Below are positions 26,822-35,937 of a stretch of 64,000 bases of DNA, piece by piece. Source of the stretch: Chryseolinea serpens (lineage in GTDB: Bacteria; Bacteroidota; Bacteroidia; Cytophagales; Cyclobacteriaceae). The stretch covers positions 2,728,001 to 2,792,000 of the forward strand of contig NZ_FQWQ01000001.1 in assembly GCF_900129725.1 (NCBI RefSeq), read 5' to 3'. The translations under genes and the position numbers were made by a program. The first letter of the stretch is position 1, and every line of letters starts with the position of its first letter. The notes under the pieces are model-generated. The model did no database searches. It was not told the origin of the DNA and was given only the letters and a program-made list of their open reading frames with translations.

Positions 26822-27940
26822 CTACACCCTGATATAGATCTTTCGCTTGTCCAGCACATAGCCCACAGCCCAGCACGTTAGCATAAAGAAAAATGCAAAC
26901 AGGAACGAGGCGTTGATAGGGCTGAAGATCTTTTCAAATCCCAAATAAACCGAATGTTGCAGATTCTCGGATTTTGTCGGGATCATGTACATGATAATGA
27001 TCAACAACTCCGAAAGCAGGTAGATGAACAATGGATTTTTTCCAAACACCAAAAAGAAGGGTGTCCACTTTGTGCGGTGGAGGATTTCCAGCACATAGAT
27101 CAGCAACGACAACACCATGAGGTCGATGCCCACCGTGAGCAGCACGAAGGAGCTGGTCCACAACTTTTTGTTGATCGGGAAAACCATATCCCACGTGAGG
27201 GCCACAAAGACCAGCAACGCACCGGCTAACATGAGCTTGGCGATGGTTTCGTATTTATTTCCATACCGCCGGATAAAATCGCCGGCGAGGTATCCAAAGA
27301 TCACATTCACAATCGACGGCAAGGTGCTCAACAATCCTTCGGGTTCGAATGGCACGCCTTCTCCATGATACAGGTGTTGCTCACCAAACAGCCACAGATC
27401 GATCTTTGATCCTGCATTTCCCGCCAGGCTATAGGGATCATTGGCATCGCCATACGCATAGCTCACGATCCAATACAGCAGTAAGGCAAACGCACTAAAC
27501 CAAACCGCAAAGCGCTTTGAACCATAGTGTAGGATGATCGACGCAAAGAAATAACACAACGCGATGCGTTGCAGCACGCCCAGGATCCGGGTGGTCGTGA
27601 TCGACTTGAACGCCCAGTCACCGTGCTCATCGGGCCGGTAAAACGGGAACCAGTACATTAAAAATCCCAACAGGAAAATGATGGCCGTCCGCTTCAACGT
27701 CTTCCGCCAGAAAACACCCTCGCCTTGCAACTCGTATTTATGGAGTGAGAACGCCATGGCATTGCCCACGGCAAAAAGAAAGGAAGGAAACACAAGGTCG
27801 GTGGGTGTAAAGCCATGCCACGAGGCATGCAGCAGGGGCGCGTAGTTGATGGGACCACCGCCGGTGTTGACAATGATCATAAAACAAACGGTCATCCCCC
27901 GGAATACATCAAGGGAGAGGTAGCGCTGATTCTCGGACAT
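26822..27940 (-). CDS. DUF5009 / heparan-alpha-glucosaminide N-acetyltransferase-like membrane protein
   Basis: 372 residues with about ten hydrophobic segments. The N-terminus (RYLSLDVFRGMTVCFMIIVNTGG) and HASWHGFTPTDLVFPSFLFAVG are the conserved motifs of this family, whose eukaryotic members acetylate glucosamine across the lysosomal membrane. The bacterial role is probably acylation of a cell-wall or outer sugar; the substrate is unknown. It is transcribed alone, leftwards, and converges with the ComB-like gene. Confidence 0.85.
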   Translation of the reverse strand: MSENQRYLSLDVFRGMTVCFMIIVNTGGGPINYAPLLHASWHGFTPTDLVFPSFLFAVGNAMAFSLHKYELQGEGVFWRKTLKRTAIIFLLGFLMYWFPFYRPDEHGDWAFKSITTTRILGVLQRIALCYFFASIILHYGSKRFAVWFSAFALLLYWIVSYAYGDANDPYSLAGNAGSKIDLWLFGEQHLYHGEGVPFEPEGLLSTLPSIVNVIFGYLAGDFIRRYGNKYETIAKLMLAGALLVFVALTWDMVFPINKKLWTSSFVLLTVGIDLMVLSLLIYVLEILHRTKWTPFFLVFGKNPLFIYLLSELLIIIMYMIPTKSENLQHSVYLGFEKIFSPINASFLFAFFFMLTCWAVGYVLDKRKIYIRV

Positions 27941-28049
27941 AGGTGTTCAGGATTTAACGAAAGCTCCAGGATTTTTTCCAGCCGTGCAAGGGGAAGTACA
28001 CGAAATCGAAGACACACCGCGCACACTGAAAAAAAAATTTCGACGCGTC

Positions 28050-29690
28050 CTACTTTTGATAGACTACTTTCCCTCCTACCCAGGTTGTCAACACCTTCAC
28101 GTCTCTGATCTCGGGAGGCGGAATGACCGTGATGTCCTTCTCCAGCCGCACCATATCGGCCAGCATGCCGGGTGCCAGCATGCCTTTGATGTTTTCTTCA
28201 AACGATGCGTAGGCGGCATTTGCCGTGTAGGCTTGCAAAGCTTCTTCCACGGTGATCTTCTGTTCCGGGATCCATCCGTTATCATTTTTACCGTCCAGTG
28301 TGCGGCGCGTCACGGCAGCGTAGATGCCTTCTAACGGTGTGGGTGGCGCTACGAACCAGTCGCTGCCAAAGGCTAGCTTGGCGTGGGCGTCCAGCAGCGA
28401 GCGAAAAGCGTAAGTCGTCTTCGAGCGTTCGTGACCGATCACTCTCTCGGCCCAGCGGCCGTCGTCGATGGCGTGGTAGGGCTGCATGCTGGGGATGATC
28501 ATCTGGGCGGCGAAGCGCTTGATGTCGTCCGGGGCAATGTGTTGGGCGTGTTCAATGCGAAAGCGGCGGTCGCGGTTGCCATTCTCGGCGGCCACTTGTT
28601 CGAAGGTATTCAGCAAGGTATGAATGGCTTTGTCGCCGATGGCGTGCACCGTCACCTGGAGCCCGGCGCTATCGGCGGATTTGATGAGGCGGTGGAGTTC
28701 TTGCTCGCGGATCACAAAGAAGCCTGAATCTTTCGGCGTGTCGTCGAAAGGCTTGAAGAAGGCAGCGGTGTGTGATCCGAGCGATCCGTCTACGAATTCT
28801 TTCAGCACGCCCCTGCGCAGCCAGACATCGCCGCGTCCTTTTTGTTGTATTTTATCGGCAAGTGCCTTCCAATCCCTCAACATCATACCGGAATAGATGC
28901 GTGTGGTGAGGGCGTGGCGGTCGTGCGCCCGCTCAAATACGTCCTGGTAGCCCATCATATTGTGCGTGGAGGTTACGCCGCGCGCGGCCACATAAGCCAT
29001 GGCCGCTTCCAGGGCCTTGTCCTCCTGGTCTGGGGTGGGCGGGGGCACGGCCTTGGAGATCATGCCCATGGCATTGTCTTTAAAGATGCCGGTGAGTTTG
29101 CCCGCTTTGTCGCGCACGATAGAACCGCCGGCAACGTCTTTCACCTGGTCCGTAATGCCGGCAGCTTTCAGTGCGGCCGTGTTGGCCAGGCACATGTGAC
29201 CGTCGAGTCGGTTGATCCATAGCGGGTGGCCTGCTGTAACCGAGTCGATCCATGCGCGCGTGGGCAACTCGCCGCCCCAGTTCTCATGGTCCCAATCGCC
29301 CTCGGTGATCCACACGCCTTTCGGGAGCGTTAGCGCGTAGGCTTTTATGCGTGAAATAAATTCATCTGGTGTTTTTGCGTCGCGCAACTGCACGGATGAA
29401 AGTGCGAAACCACCTTCGATGAAGTGTGTATGGCAATCGATGAAGCCGGGGGTTAACAACTCCCCTTGGTTTAGGGTGATCACCTCGGTTTTTTCCCCTT
29501 GCCATTTCTTTATCTCGCCGGCGTCGCCAACCGCGGCAACGGTATCGCCGCTCACGGCAACACCCTCGGCCCAGGGTTGTGACGGGTTGCCGGTCCAGAT
29601 GCGGCCGAGGATAATTTTATCCGCTGCGGGATGCTGGCTGCAGGCGACCAGCAAGCATGCTGCCATCGCGGTGCCGAAAATTCTTTTCAT
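28050..29690 (-). CDS. Amidohydrolase family 3 (YtcJ-like) lipoprotein
   Basis: 546 residues. A lipoprotein signal (KRIFGTAMAACLLVACS) precedes the composite beta-sandwich/TIM-barrel amidohydrolase fold. Metal-binding motifs include GFIDCHTHFIEGG near residue 80, HAIGDKAIH and RIEHAQHIAPDD in the barrel, and FGSDWFVAPPTPLEGIYAAVTR near the end. Such enzymes hydrolyse amide or ester-like bonds; substrate unknown. Its ATG overlaps the MazG gene's stop by 4 bp, so it is the last gene of a five-gene leftward operon. Confidence 0.9.
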   Translation of the reverse strand: MKRIFGTAMAACLLVACSQHPAADKIILGRIWTGNPSQPWAEGVAVSGDTVAAVGDAGEIKKWQGEKTEVITLNQGELLTPGFIDCHTHFIEGGFALSSVQLRDAKTPDEFISRIKAYALTLPKGVWITEGDWDHENWGGELPTRAWIDSVTAGHPLWINRLDGHMCLANTAALKAAGITDQVKDVAGGSIVRDKAGKLTGIFKDNAMGMISKAVPPPTPDQEDKALEAAMAYVAARGVTSTHNMMGYQDVFERAHDRHALTTRIYSGMMLRDWKALADKIQQKGRGDVWLRRGVLKEFVDGSLGSHTAAFFKPFDDTPKDSGFFVIREQELHRLIKSADSAGLQVTVHAIGDKAIHTLLNTFEQVAAENGNRDRRFRIEHAQHIAPDDIKRFAAQMIIPSMQPYHAIDDGRWAERVIGHERSKTTYAFRSLLDAHAKLAFGSDWFVAPPTPLEGIYAAVTRRTLDGKNDNGWIPEQKITVEEALQAYTANAAYASFEENIKGMLAPGMLADMVRLEKDITVIPPPEIRDVKVLTTWVGGKVVYQK

Positions 29691-30013
29691 TTCAACTTTG
29701 GATTTTGATGATGACGGTCTTTATCGCGTTGGCTTTTCTTTTCCAGGTTGCGGGCAAACGCTTCCGTAAGGTTCACACCCGTTTGATTGGCCAGGCAAAT
29801 CAGTACCCACAACACATCCGCCATCTCATCGCCAAGGTCTTTGTGTTTGTCGGATTCCTTTTCCGACTGCTCTCCATATCGTCGCGCCATGATGCGCGCA
29901 ACCTCGCCCACCTCTTCGGTGAGCATGGCCATGTTGGTCAGTTCATTGAAGTAGCGTACACCGTGTGTCTTTATCCACTCATCCACTTGTTGTTGGGCTT
30001 GTTCAAGAGTCAT
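29687..30013 (-). CDS. MazG-like nucleotide pyrophosphohydrolase
   Basis: 108 residues, one all-alpha MazG domain. The metal-binding glutamates sit in LTEEVGEVARIMARRYG (near residue 32) and the ExxD pair in GDEMADVLWVLICLAN (near residue 63). It should hydrolyse NTP or dNTP to the monophosphate, cleaning non-canonical or excess nucleotides. It starts 5 nt after the thioesterase stop and overlaps the amidohydrolase start by 4 bp. It lies in the same operon as an AlkA-like glycosylase, consistent with a nucleotide or DNA sanitation role, which is inference. Confidence 0.9.
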   Translation of the reverse strand: MTLEQAQQQVDEWIKTHGVRYFNELTNMAMLTEEVGEVARIMARRYGEQSEKESDKHKDLGDEMADVLWVLICLANQTGVNLTEAFARNLEKKSQRDKDRHHQNPKLK

Positions 30014-30018
30014 GCGAT

Positions 30019-30450
30019 TCAGGATTGAAGTTTTGACAAAAATGCAGGAGGCAACGGAGCGATCTTTCTGACCGCATAATCGAATGTGATGATCGCCAGC
30101 TTCGCCAACGCCACTTCCTTGCCCGATGCTTTTTGCGTGACGCGATACAACATATCAAACCCCACGCGATGAAAATCAGAAACGCCTAACTGAAAGAAAA
30201 GCTCGTCACCAAGAAAAGCCTCCGACTTATACACAACGCCCACATCGGCGATCACCTGCCCGATGGTTCCATCCAAATGCAATTCGTTTTCTATGCCCCG
30301 CGTGCGATAGAACTCTACCCGCACATCCTGCATCAGGGTCAGTATCCGATCATGTCCCACATGCGCCCCGTAGTTCAGATCCGACGCGCGAACCGTCAGG
30401 GTGGTCTCGTAAATAAATTTCTCTGGTAATTGTATTTGTATGCGGGACAT
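30019..30450 (-). CDS. 4HBT-type acyl-CoA thioesterase
   Basis: 143 residues, the size of a single hotdog fold. The active-site-type segment DLNYGAHVGHDRILTLMQDVRVEFY near residue 24 matches the 4-hydroxybenzoyl-CoA thioesterase class. It probably hydrolyses a short- or medium-chain acyl-CoA; the natural substrate cannot be told. It is flanked at 33 nt by the DNA glycosylase and at 5 nt by MazG in the same operon. Confidence 0.85.
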   Translation of the reverse strand: MSRIQIQLPEKFIYETTLTVRASDLNYGAHVGHDRILTLMQDVRVEFYRTRGIENELHLDGTIGQVIADVGVVYKSEAFLGDELFFQLGVSDFHRVGFDMLYRVTQKASGKEVALAKLAIITFDYAVRKIAPLPPAFLSKLQS

Positions 30451-30483
30451 AGGCTTCAGGAAATTACGGAGATCCGGCGTGGA

Positions 30484-31365
30484 TCACAAGCTCTTCCACA
30501 AGTACAAGGTAGCATAAGCTTCCCAGCCTTTGTACTTTTTGAATACCTTTTTCATTTCATCGGGCGTGGGCTTGCGGTCGAGCTTCTTGTATTTTTTTAC
30601 CACGTTGTATAAACCCGCATCCTCCAGAGGAAAAGCGTCGGGGTAGCGAAAGGTTTTCATGAGGGCGTAGTTGGCCGTCCAGTTGCCGACGCCTTTTATT
30701 TTCATGAGGCGTTCTTTGGCTTCCTGCAACGGCAGACCTTTCAGGCTTTCTTTGGAAACGGTTCCACTGGCAAAGGCCTCGGCGATCGTGATGGTGTAGG
30801 CCGCCTTCTGGCGCGAGTACTGCAGGGGCATCAACACGTCGGGCGACAACACTGCCACAGCTTCGGGGACAGGAAACAAATAGTATTTCTTGTCCATCAT
30901 CTGCAACGATGCACCAAAGTGTTCCACAAATCTTTGTTTCAACGTATACGCAAACGCCACATTGATCTGCTGGCCCAGCATGGCCCACGTGACGGCCTCG
31001 TAGAGATCGGGCTGGCCCACGATGCGGTAGCCGTAATATTGCTGGACGAGGTCTTTCAGCAACTTATCTTTTTCCGCCATCGCGTAGAACGGCTTGAGGT
31101 CGGTGTCGAGGTCAAACCATTCGCGCACGTAGGCGATCACTTCTTCTTGCTGGGTTGGGGTGAGGCTCTCCGCCAAAACGTCGATCCGGACTTTCTTTTT
31201 TTCGAACGATACGGCGATGGCAACCACGTCATCGTCGACGCGCAAGGCTTTGTGCACGGTTCCGCCGTCCACCTGGTGCAGCAACTCGCGGGGCGAGCGC
31301 TTCAGGAAAGACAAGGCCTGGTCGAAACTGAATTCTTTGGGAACGGGAACCGTGAGGGTGATCAT
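30484..31365 (-). CDS. AlkA/HhH-type DNA-3-methyladenine glycosylase
   Basis: 293 residues. An N-terminal AlkA_N-like beta domain (about 1-85) is followed by the helix-hairpin-helix glycosylase domain: WAMLGQQINVAFAYTLKQRFVEHFG, the hairpin LMKIKGVGNWTANYALM, and FPLEDAGL with the catalytic Asp249. It should excise alkylated bases in base-excision repair. Its ATG overlaps the stop of the DUF1080 gene by 4 bp. An AraC-Ogt fusion about 4.5 kb away also deals with alkylation damage but is in a different transcription unit. Confidence 0.92.
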   Translation of the reverse strand: MITLTVPVPKEFSFDQALSFLKRSPRELLHQVDGGTVHKALRVDDDVVAIAVSFEKKKVRIDVLAESLTPTQQEEVIAYVREWFDLDTDLKPFYAMAEKDKLLKDLVQQYYGYRIVGQPDLYEAVTWAMLGQQINVAFAYTLKQRFVEHFGASLQMMDKKYYLFPVPEAVAVLSPDVLMPLQYSRQKAAYTITIAEAFASGTVSKESLKGLPLQEAKERLMKIKGVGNWTANYALMKTFRYPDAFPLEDAGLYNVVKKYKKLDRKPTPDEMKKVFKKYKGWEAYATLYLWKSL

Positions 31366-32261
31366 TTATAGCGGCACTGGGTGTTGTCGGATTTTATGAA
31401 ATACGATTTATAATTCAGCGCCTTCGGGTCGGTGCAGCCTTTCAGGTTCATCAGTTGCACTTTACGGAATTCCAGTGGATGACTTTCGGCTTGCAACGCG
31501 ATATAACCTTCCTTCAACGGTGTGCCCTGCCTGTCCATCCATTGGAGCGAGTCGGCAAAACCACCGCGCGTCCAGTTCATGTTGCCGCCCACAAAACCAC
31601 CTCCAACACGGGGATGTTCATAGGTAAGCACGGTATCTTTTCCCAAAATGTGATGAACGATCGAGTCGCCCAACACCACGGCCTCGATGGTGACCCATTC
31701 GTTCTCGTCGTAGTTCCTCGAATTCGAGTCGATGCAATGGCCAGGAAAGAGGCTTCCTTTTTGAAAAACTTCGGTGCCGGGGGTGCACAGATTGCCAGTG
31801 GTTCGTTTCACCGAATCGTTGCTGGCCAGGAACTGCATTTCAAGGGATACAGGAAATGTCTGATTCTTGGTCAACGTAGAGGCTGCCTGCGAATGCAGCA
31901 TAACACCGCTGTTCAGGTAAGCGTAGTCAGGCCCCCCGCGCAACTGTTTTCCCCTGAAGCGATACTCCAGCCGAATTCTGTAATAGGAAAAGGGTTGGTT
32001 GTAATAAAGGTGCCCAAACTCGCCGTCAAACTTGTCGTAACGACTGTAGTCGATCTCCAGGATGCTGTCTTTTACATAAAAGGTGTTGTTGAAGTTATCG
32101 TTCAGATCGTGTTTGGCGATCTTGATGTCCCACCCCGTAAGGTCCTTGTTGTTGAACAGGTCTATCCATTCCTCGCGGGTGGCATCGGGGTTGCTTTTTG
32201 TAGCGCAGGCACTTATCAAAAATAACAGGGCCAGGGAAAACAGGAAATTGAAATGCTTCAT
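31362..32261 (-). CDS. DUF1080 (3-keto-disaccharide hydrolase-like) lipoprotein
   Basis: 299 residues. The start at 32261 gives a lipoprotein signal (KHFNFLFSLALLFLISAC). The concanavalin-like DUF1080 domain follows at once (EEWIDLFNNKDLTGWDIKI, then FRGKQLRGGPDYAYLNSGVMLHSQ and EGYIALQAESHPLEFRKVQLMNL). Such proteins bind or cleave oxidised glycosides at the outer membrane; activity here is not shown. The C-terminal extension (CTDPKALNYKSYFIKSDNTQC) resembles the short Cys-containing repeats seen at the ends of many Bacteroidota surface proteins. First gene of the operon with alkA-like, thioesterase, mazG and amidohydrolase. Confidence 0.88.
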   Translation of the reverse strand: MKHFNFLFSLALLFLISACATKSNPDATREEWIDLFNNKDLTGWDIKIAKHDLNDNFNNTFYVKDSILEIDYSRYDKFDGEFGHLYYNQPFSYYRIRLEYRFRGKQLRGGPDYAYLNSGVMLHSQAASTLTKNQTFPVSLEMQFLASNDSVKRTTGNLCTPGTEVFQKGSLFPGHCIDSNSRNYDENEWVTIEAVVLGDSIVHHILGKDTVLTYEHPRVGGGFVGGNMNWTRGGFADSLQWMDRQGTPLKEGYIALQAESHPLEFRKVQLMNLKGCTDPKALNYKSYFIKSDNTQCRYK

Positions 32262-32377
32262 GCAGCGAAAGTACGGAATCGGTCTGGTAATTTCTGCGGG
32301 TTTTCCGCTGACGGTCTTCAAAATCGTAGCATACCCCTGCCGATAACGGCGGATTATCGAGCTTGAAATTTTTCCGA

Positions 32378-33964
32378 TTATACTTTAATGCTTTGGAGCT
32401 CCTTCGCGATAGCCGCTGCCACGTCGTCCTGCTTTAACATTTTCGCCGCCTCCATCTTTCCTTTGAGCGACAGCACGCGACGTGGTGCGCGTTTCAGGGA
32501 GGTGTCGAAATATTGCATGGCTTCGCGGGGCTGGTTTTGGCTGAGCAGAAACTCGCCGTAGAGTTCGGATGACGGCTTCGCCACCGGGGGACCATAACCA
32601 AAGGCAATGCGATCCTCGAACGAAGCGGCTTCTTTCAGCCAACGGTCGGCCGCGGTCAGGTCTTTCTGTTGCCAGGCTTTCATGCCCTGAAGTTCCATCT
32701 CCATCAGGTGCAGGAGATCGACATCGGTTTTCGTTGTGTTTTCACGACTCGCACCACTGCCACACAGCGCGATGCCGTCGCCATCGATCTTCGCGGTCTC
32801 GCGCAGGCGGTCCTGCTCCATCGTGGCGATAACTTTTTCCATCGTCGGGATGTCGGCCATCGCATAGGCCCGCATGCCTTTAACAAAACTTTCCAAGCCC
32901 TGGGTGGCGACGTTCAATCCTTTGGCGTCGGTCTCGTGCGCAGCAAAGGACGATTTCCAGTCATTGGTTTCCACGGCGTAGGACGATTTCAAAAAGATCT
33001 CATGGGTGCGGGCTTTGATGGAAGGCAGTGCCGCGCAATAGGTCATCATGTCTTGCAAAAGTTTTTGAGCGTCCTGGACGCGGCCTTGTTGGAGATAGCC
33101 ATACTCCAGCCAGTGAAAAGAGTGATACCCCAGCGCATCGTTGGGCAAATTTCTTTTTTGTTTCCGGTTCACACTGGCTTGCCACGACACTTCGTTGGAA
33201 CTCACCACACGGTCCCACATGCCGAGGGCAAGATAGATGTGCGTAGGCATGTGCAGGGCATGCGTGGCATCGTGGGCCACGACGGAATATTCATCGGCCG
33301 CGTGGAGCGCATCACGCGCATGACCCGGGTCGTCGTTGGCGTGAATAAAATAATGCAAGGCTCCGGGGTGATTGGGATTCTCTTTCAAGATCTGCGCCGA
33401 GATGCGCGCACTCTCCCGGTACAGCTCTTCGCTGCGCCCCACCGGCTCTTCGCCGAGCAGCGCCAATGCATACAGGGAAGCCACCTCATGATTGCCGGGA
33501 TATTTGTTGTAAAGCTCGCCCATAAATTTGGCGTACGCCCGATCGCGTTCCGTTTTTGTTCCCGTTCCGTAGAGCACATTCACGGCCTGCAAAAAATCTT
33601 TCTCCAAAGGTGTTGCACCTTTTGCCACCCGCGCTTCCGGCGTCGCTGCGAGCCGCTTTAATGTGGCTACGGCTTTTTCATAATCCTGTTCCTGCCAGAT
33701 GGCATGATTGTAGGTCATCGCTTCTCCCCAGAAGGCCATCGCACAAGTAGGGTCCAGCGTTTGCGCTTCGCGGAAGGCTTCCGCAGCGTCCATGAACTCA
33801 AAGCTGTGCATCAGCAAATGGCCTTTCAGAAAAGCCTGCTGGGCGGCATCCGTGCCCGCCACCTCGAACGTGACGGTACCGAGCGTGTAGTTGGACTTCG
33901 TTGGTTGTTTGCAGGAGAGCACCGTGGCGCAGAGAAACAACGCGGAGAGGAAGAGCCTTTTCAT
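32378..33964 (-). CDS. TPR-repeat lipoprotein
   Basis: 528 residues. The start at 33964 gives a lipoprotein signal (KRLFLSALFLCATVLSC). The rest is helical with tetratricopeptide-type repeats (FEFMDAAEAFREAQTLDPTCAMAFWGEAMTY; HPGALHYFIHANDD; QPREAMQYFDTSLKRAPRR). The HYFIHANDD and DATHALHMPTHIYLALGMWD segments contain clustered His residues, a known but unexplained feature of this family. No catalytic role can be assigned. It has its own promoter and ends 116 bp upstream of the DUF1080 gene on the same strand. Confidence 0.85.
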   Translation of the reverse strand: MKRLFLSALFLCATVLSCKQPTKSNYTLGTVTFEVAGTDAAQQAFLKGHLLMHSFEFMDAAEAFREAQTLDPTCAMAFWGEAMTYNHAIWQEQDYEKAVATLKRLAATPEARVAKGATPLEKDFLQAVNVLYGTGTKTERDRAYAKFMGELYNKYPGNHEVASLYALALLGEEPVGRSEELYRESARISAQILKENPNHPGALHYFIHANDDPGHARDALHAADEYSVVAHDATHALHMPTHIYLALGMWDRVVSSNEVSWQASVNRKQKRNLPNDALGYHSFHWLEYGYLQQGRVQDAQKLLQDMMTYCAALPSIKARTHEIFLKSSYAVETNDWKSSFAAHETDAKGLNVATQGLESFVKGMRAYAMADIPTMEKVIATMEQDRLRETAKIDGDGIALCGSGASRENTTKTDVDLLHLMEMELQGMKAWQQKDLTAADRWLKEAASFEDRIAFGYGPPVAKPSSELYGEFLLSQNQPREAMQYFDTSLKRAPRRVLSLKGKMEAAKMLKQDDVAAAIAKELQSIKV

Positions 33965-33983
33965 GTGTTCGGATTTGAGTATA

Positions 33984-34014
33984 GAAAGGTAGTCCTTTTT
34001 ATGGCGATGATCAA
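33984..34014 (-). promoter_or_regulatory. Promoter of the TPR lipoprotein gene
   Basis: On the minus strand TTG (34014-34012), a 20 bp spacer, then TACCTTTC (33991-33984), one mismatch from TAnnTTTG. It lies 20 nt upstream of the chosen ATG, which supports that start. Confidence 0.55.
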
Positions 34015-34094
34015 CGAAAATCCACCCGGTGGTCATTCCGCAAGTTTCGGGTTGAGCCGGGCCTGTAGTTCCCCGATCTTTACAGAAAAAAAAT

Positions 34095-34793
34095 ATGGAG
34101 GATATTGTCGCTATGCCTTGGGAATCGATCTATACAGCACTCAATGAAAAAGGGTATGCCCTGCTGCCGCAGGTGCTCTCGGCCGACGAGTGCCGGCACC
34201 TTTCCGGATTGTATGCCGACCCGGATCTTTACCGGAACACGATCAACATGCAGCGTTACCGCTTTGGCAAAGGGGAGTACAAATATTTCAATTACCCCTT
34301 GCCACCGACCATCCAAGTCCTGCGGGAAATGCTGTACACGCCGTTGGCCAAGCTCGCCAATGCGTGGATGCAAAAGTTGGGGATGGACATTACGTATCCC
34401 GGCGATCACAAAGCCCTGGTCGCGCACTGTCATGATCACGACCAACCCAGGCCAACGCCGTTGATCCTGCGGTATGAGGCGGGGGGATTCAATACGCTTC
34501 ACCAGGATCTTTATGGGGCGGTGTATTTTCCCTTTCAGGTGGTGTTTGTGTTGAGCCAGGCGGGGAAGGATCACGAGGGTGGCGAGTTCGTGCTCACGGA
34601 GCAGGTGCCGCGCGCGCAATCCAAGGCGGAAGTGTTGCAGCCGAATCAGGGGGATGCGCTCATCTTCACTACCAACTTCCGGCCGGTGAAAGGTTCGCGG
34701 GGATATTACCGGGCTACGATGAAGCACGGGGTGAGTGAAGTGAAATCAGGGGTGCGGTATTCGTTGGGGATTATTTTTCATGATGCGGCTTGA
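34095..34793 (+). CDS. Fe(II)/2-oxoglutarate-dependent dioxygenase
   Basis: 232 residues with a double-stranded beta-helix core. The iron ligands are visible as TLHQDLYG (HxD near residue 137) and a distal His in MKHGVSEVKSGVRYSLGIIFHD, whose Arg would hold 2-oxoglutarate. It could hydroxylate a protein side chain or a small molecule; PKHD-type proteins look like this. An alternative start at 34125 would remove the first ten residues. It stands alone and its 3' end faces a large hairpin shared with the convergent metallo-beta-lactamase gene. Confidence 0.85.
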   Translation: MEDIVAMPWESIYTALNEKGYALLPQVLSADECRHLSGLYADPDLYRNTINMQRYRFGKGEYKYFNYPLPPTIQVLREMLYTPLAKLANAWMQKLGMDITYPGDHKALVAHCHDHDQPRPTPLILRYEAGGFNTLHQDLYGAVYFPFQVVFVLSQAGKDHEGGEFVLTEQVPRAQSKAEVLQPNQGDALIFTTNFRPVKGSRGYYRATMKHGVSEVKSGVRYSLGIIFHDAA

Positions 34794-34809
34794 AGCTGCG
34801 GAAATCATG

Positions 34810-34894
34810 TTGAACCGCAGAGACGCAAAGAGCGCAAAGGAATACAGAGAATACTTTGCATTTCCTTTGCGCTCTTTGCGTCTCTGCGGTTCAA
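34810..34894. repeat. 33-bp perfect hairpin between convergent genes
   Basis: Left arm 34810-34842 and right arm 34862-34894 are exact reverse complements, with a 19 nt loop. The arms read like the GCAGAGACGCAAAGAGCGC-type intergenic palindrome I recall from many bacterial genomes. It fills the space between the dioxygenase stop and the hydrolase stop, so it can serve as a bidirectional terminator or an mRNA 3' end stabiliser. Confidence 0.9.
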
Positions 34895-34895
34895 G

Positions 34896-35801
34896 TTATT
34901 TCTTCGGAGCGATCGCAATATTATCCGCCACCAACATCACAAAATCCTTTCCTTTCAAAAATCCTTTCCCCCACTCGGCATCATATTTATCCGTGATGCC
35001 CAGATTCGGTAAATCTTCTTTCTTCTTTCCCTTCTTCAACGCCGCAGCCACCTGATCGCGAATATCCGCCAACCGATCGCGAAACACTTTCACATCGGCC
35101 TTTGTGCTCAATTCGCCGTGACCGGGAATCACTTTGGCTTGGTCATCCATCAACGCAAGGATCTTATCCAGGGCAGCGATCATGCCATTCACAGAACCAC
35201 CGCTGGAAACGTCTATAAACGGATAGCCATACGTGACAAACATATCGCCCATGTGATACACATTCGCTTTCTTAAAATGAACGATCACGTCACCGTCGGT
35301 GTGGCCGGGATCGAAGTGGATCAATTCGATGTCTTCGTCGTTGATGTGCACGTTCAGCTTGTCGGCAAAAGTGATGTCGGGCAAGGCGTCTTTGGCACGC
35401 GGTGGCACTTTTTCATTCTGACGATTCACGGTTTCCTTGGTCATGCGCTCGCGCACCTGGTCCTGGGCCAGGATGGTGATGCCCATCTTTTTGAAGTTAT
35501 CGTTGCCGCCGGTGTGGTCGCCATGGATGTGGGTGTTGATGAGGAACTTTATCTCGCCCGGGCTGAGGGTCTTGATAGCGCCATTGATCTTGTTGGAGAG
35601 GGGAGCAAACTGGTCGTCGATCATCAGCGTACCGTCGTTTCCGATGAGCACCCCGATGTTGCCACCGGAACCTTTTAAGAAATACAGGTTGTTACTCACC
35701 AGCACGGGGCGGATCCTCACCGTGTCGTAGTTGGGTTGTTGCGCCACGGCAACTGCCAGAGCGGCCATAATAAAAAAGAAGGACAGTAGAGATCTTTTCA
35801 T
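34896..35801 (-). CDS. Exported metallo-beta-lactamase-fold hydrolase
   Basis: 301 residues with a signal peptide (KRSLLSFFFIMAALAVAVAQ). The zinc motif HIHGDH (in NTHIHGDHTGGNDNF), the later His in PGHTDGDVIVHF and the terminal VIPGHGELSTKADV match the class B/SoxH-like metallo-beta-lactamase superfamily. Substrate unknown; many such exported proteins are lactonases or quinoprotein-relay hydrolases, and some B-type enzymes cleave beta-lactams. Start chosen at 35801 to give the signal peptide. It is transcribed alone, divergent from the AraC-Ogt gene. Confidence 0.9.
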   Translation of the reverse strand: MKRSLLSFFFIMAALAVAVAQQPNYDTVRIRPVLVSNNLYFLKGSGGNIGVLIGNDGTLMIDDQFAPLSNKINGAIKTLSPGEIKFLINTHIHGDHTGGNDNFKKMGITILAQDQVRERMTKETVNRQNEKVPPRAKDALPDITFADKLNVHINDEDIELIHFDPGHTDGDVIVHFKKANVYHMGDMFVTYGYPFIDVSSGGSVNGMIAALDKILALMDDQAKVIPGHGELSTKADVKVFRDRLADIRDQVAAALKKGKKKEDLPNLGITDKYDAEWGKGFLKGKDFVMLVADNIAIAPKK

Positions 35802-35937
35802 GATTGTGGGTTTTGTTAAAAATAAGGAAAAGCTCAAAGAATACGTCAACCCCTCATCAAAAATGAAGTCAGCAAGAAACAGGTTGAGTAATCCCCCCCA
35901 CGGTGGCAATTTTGAGTCAACAAAAAATCATAGTTTT

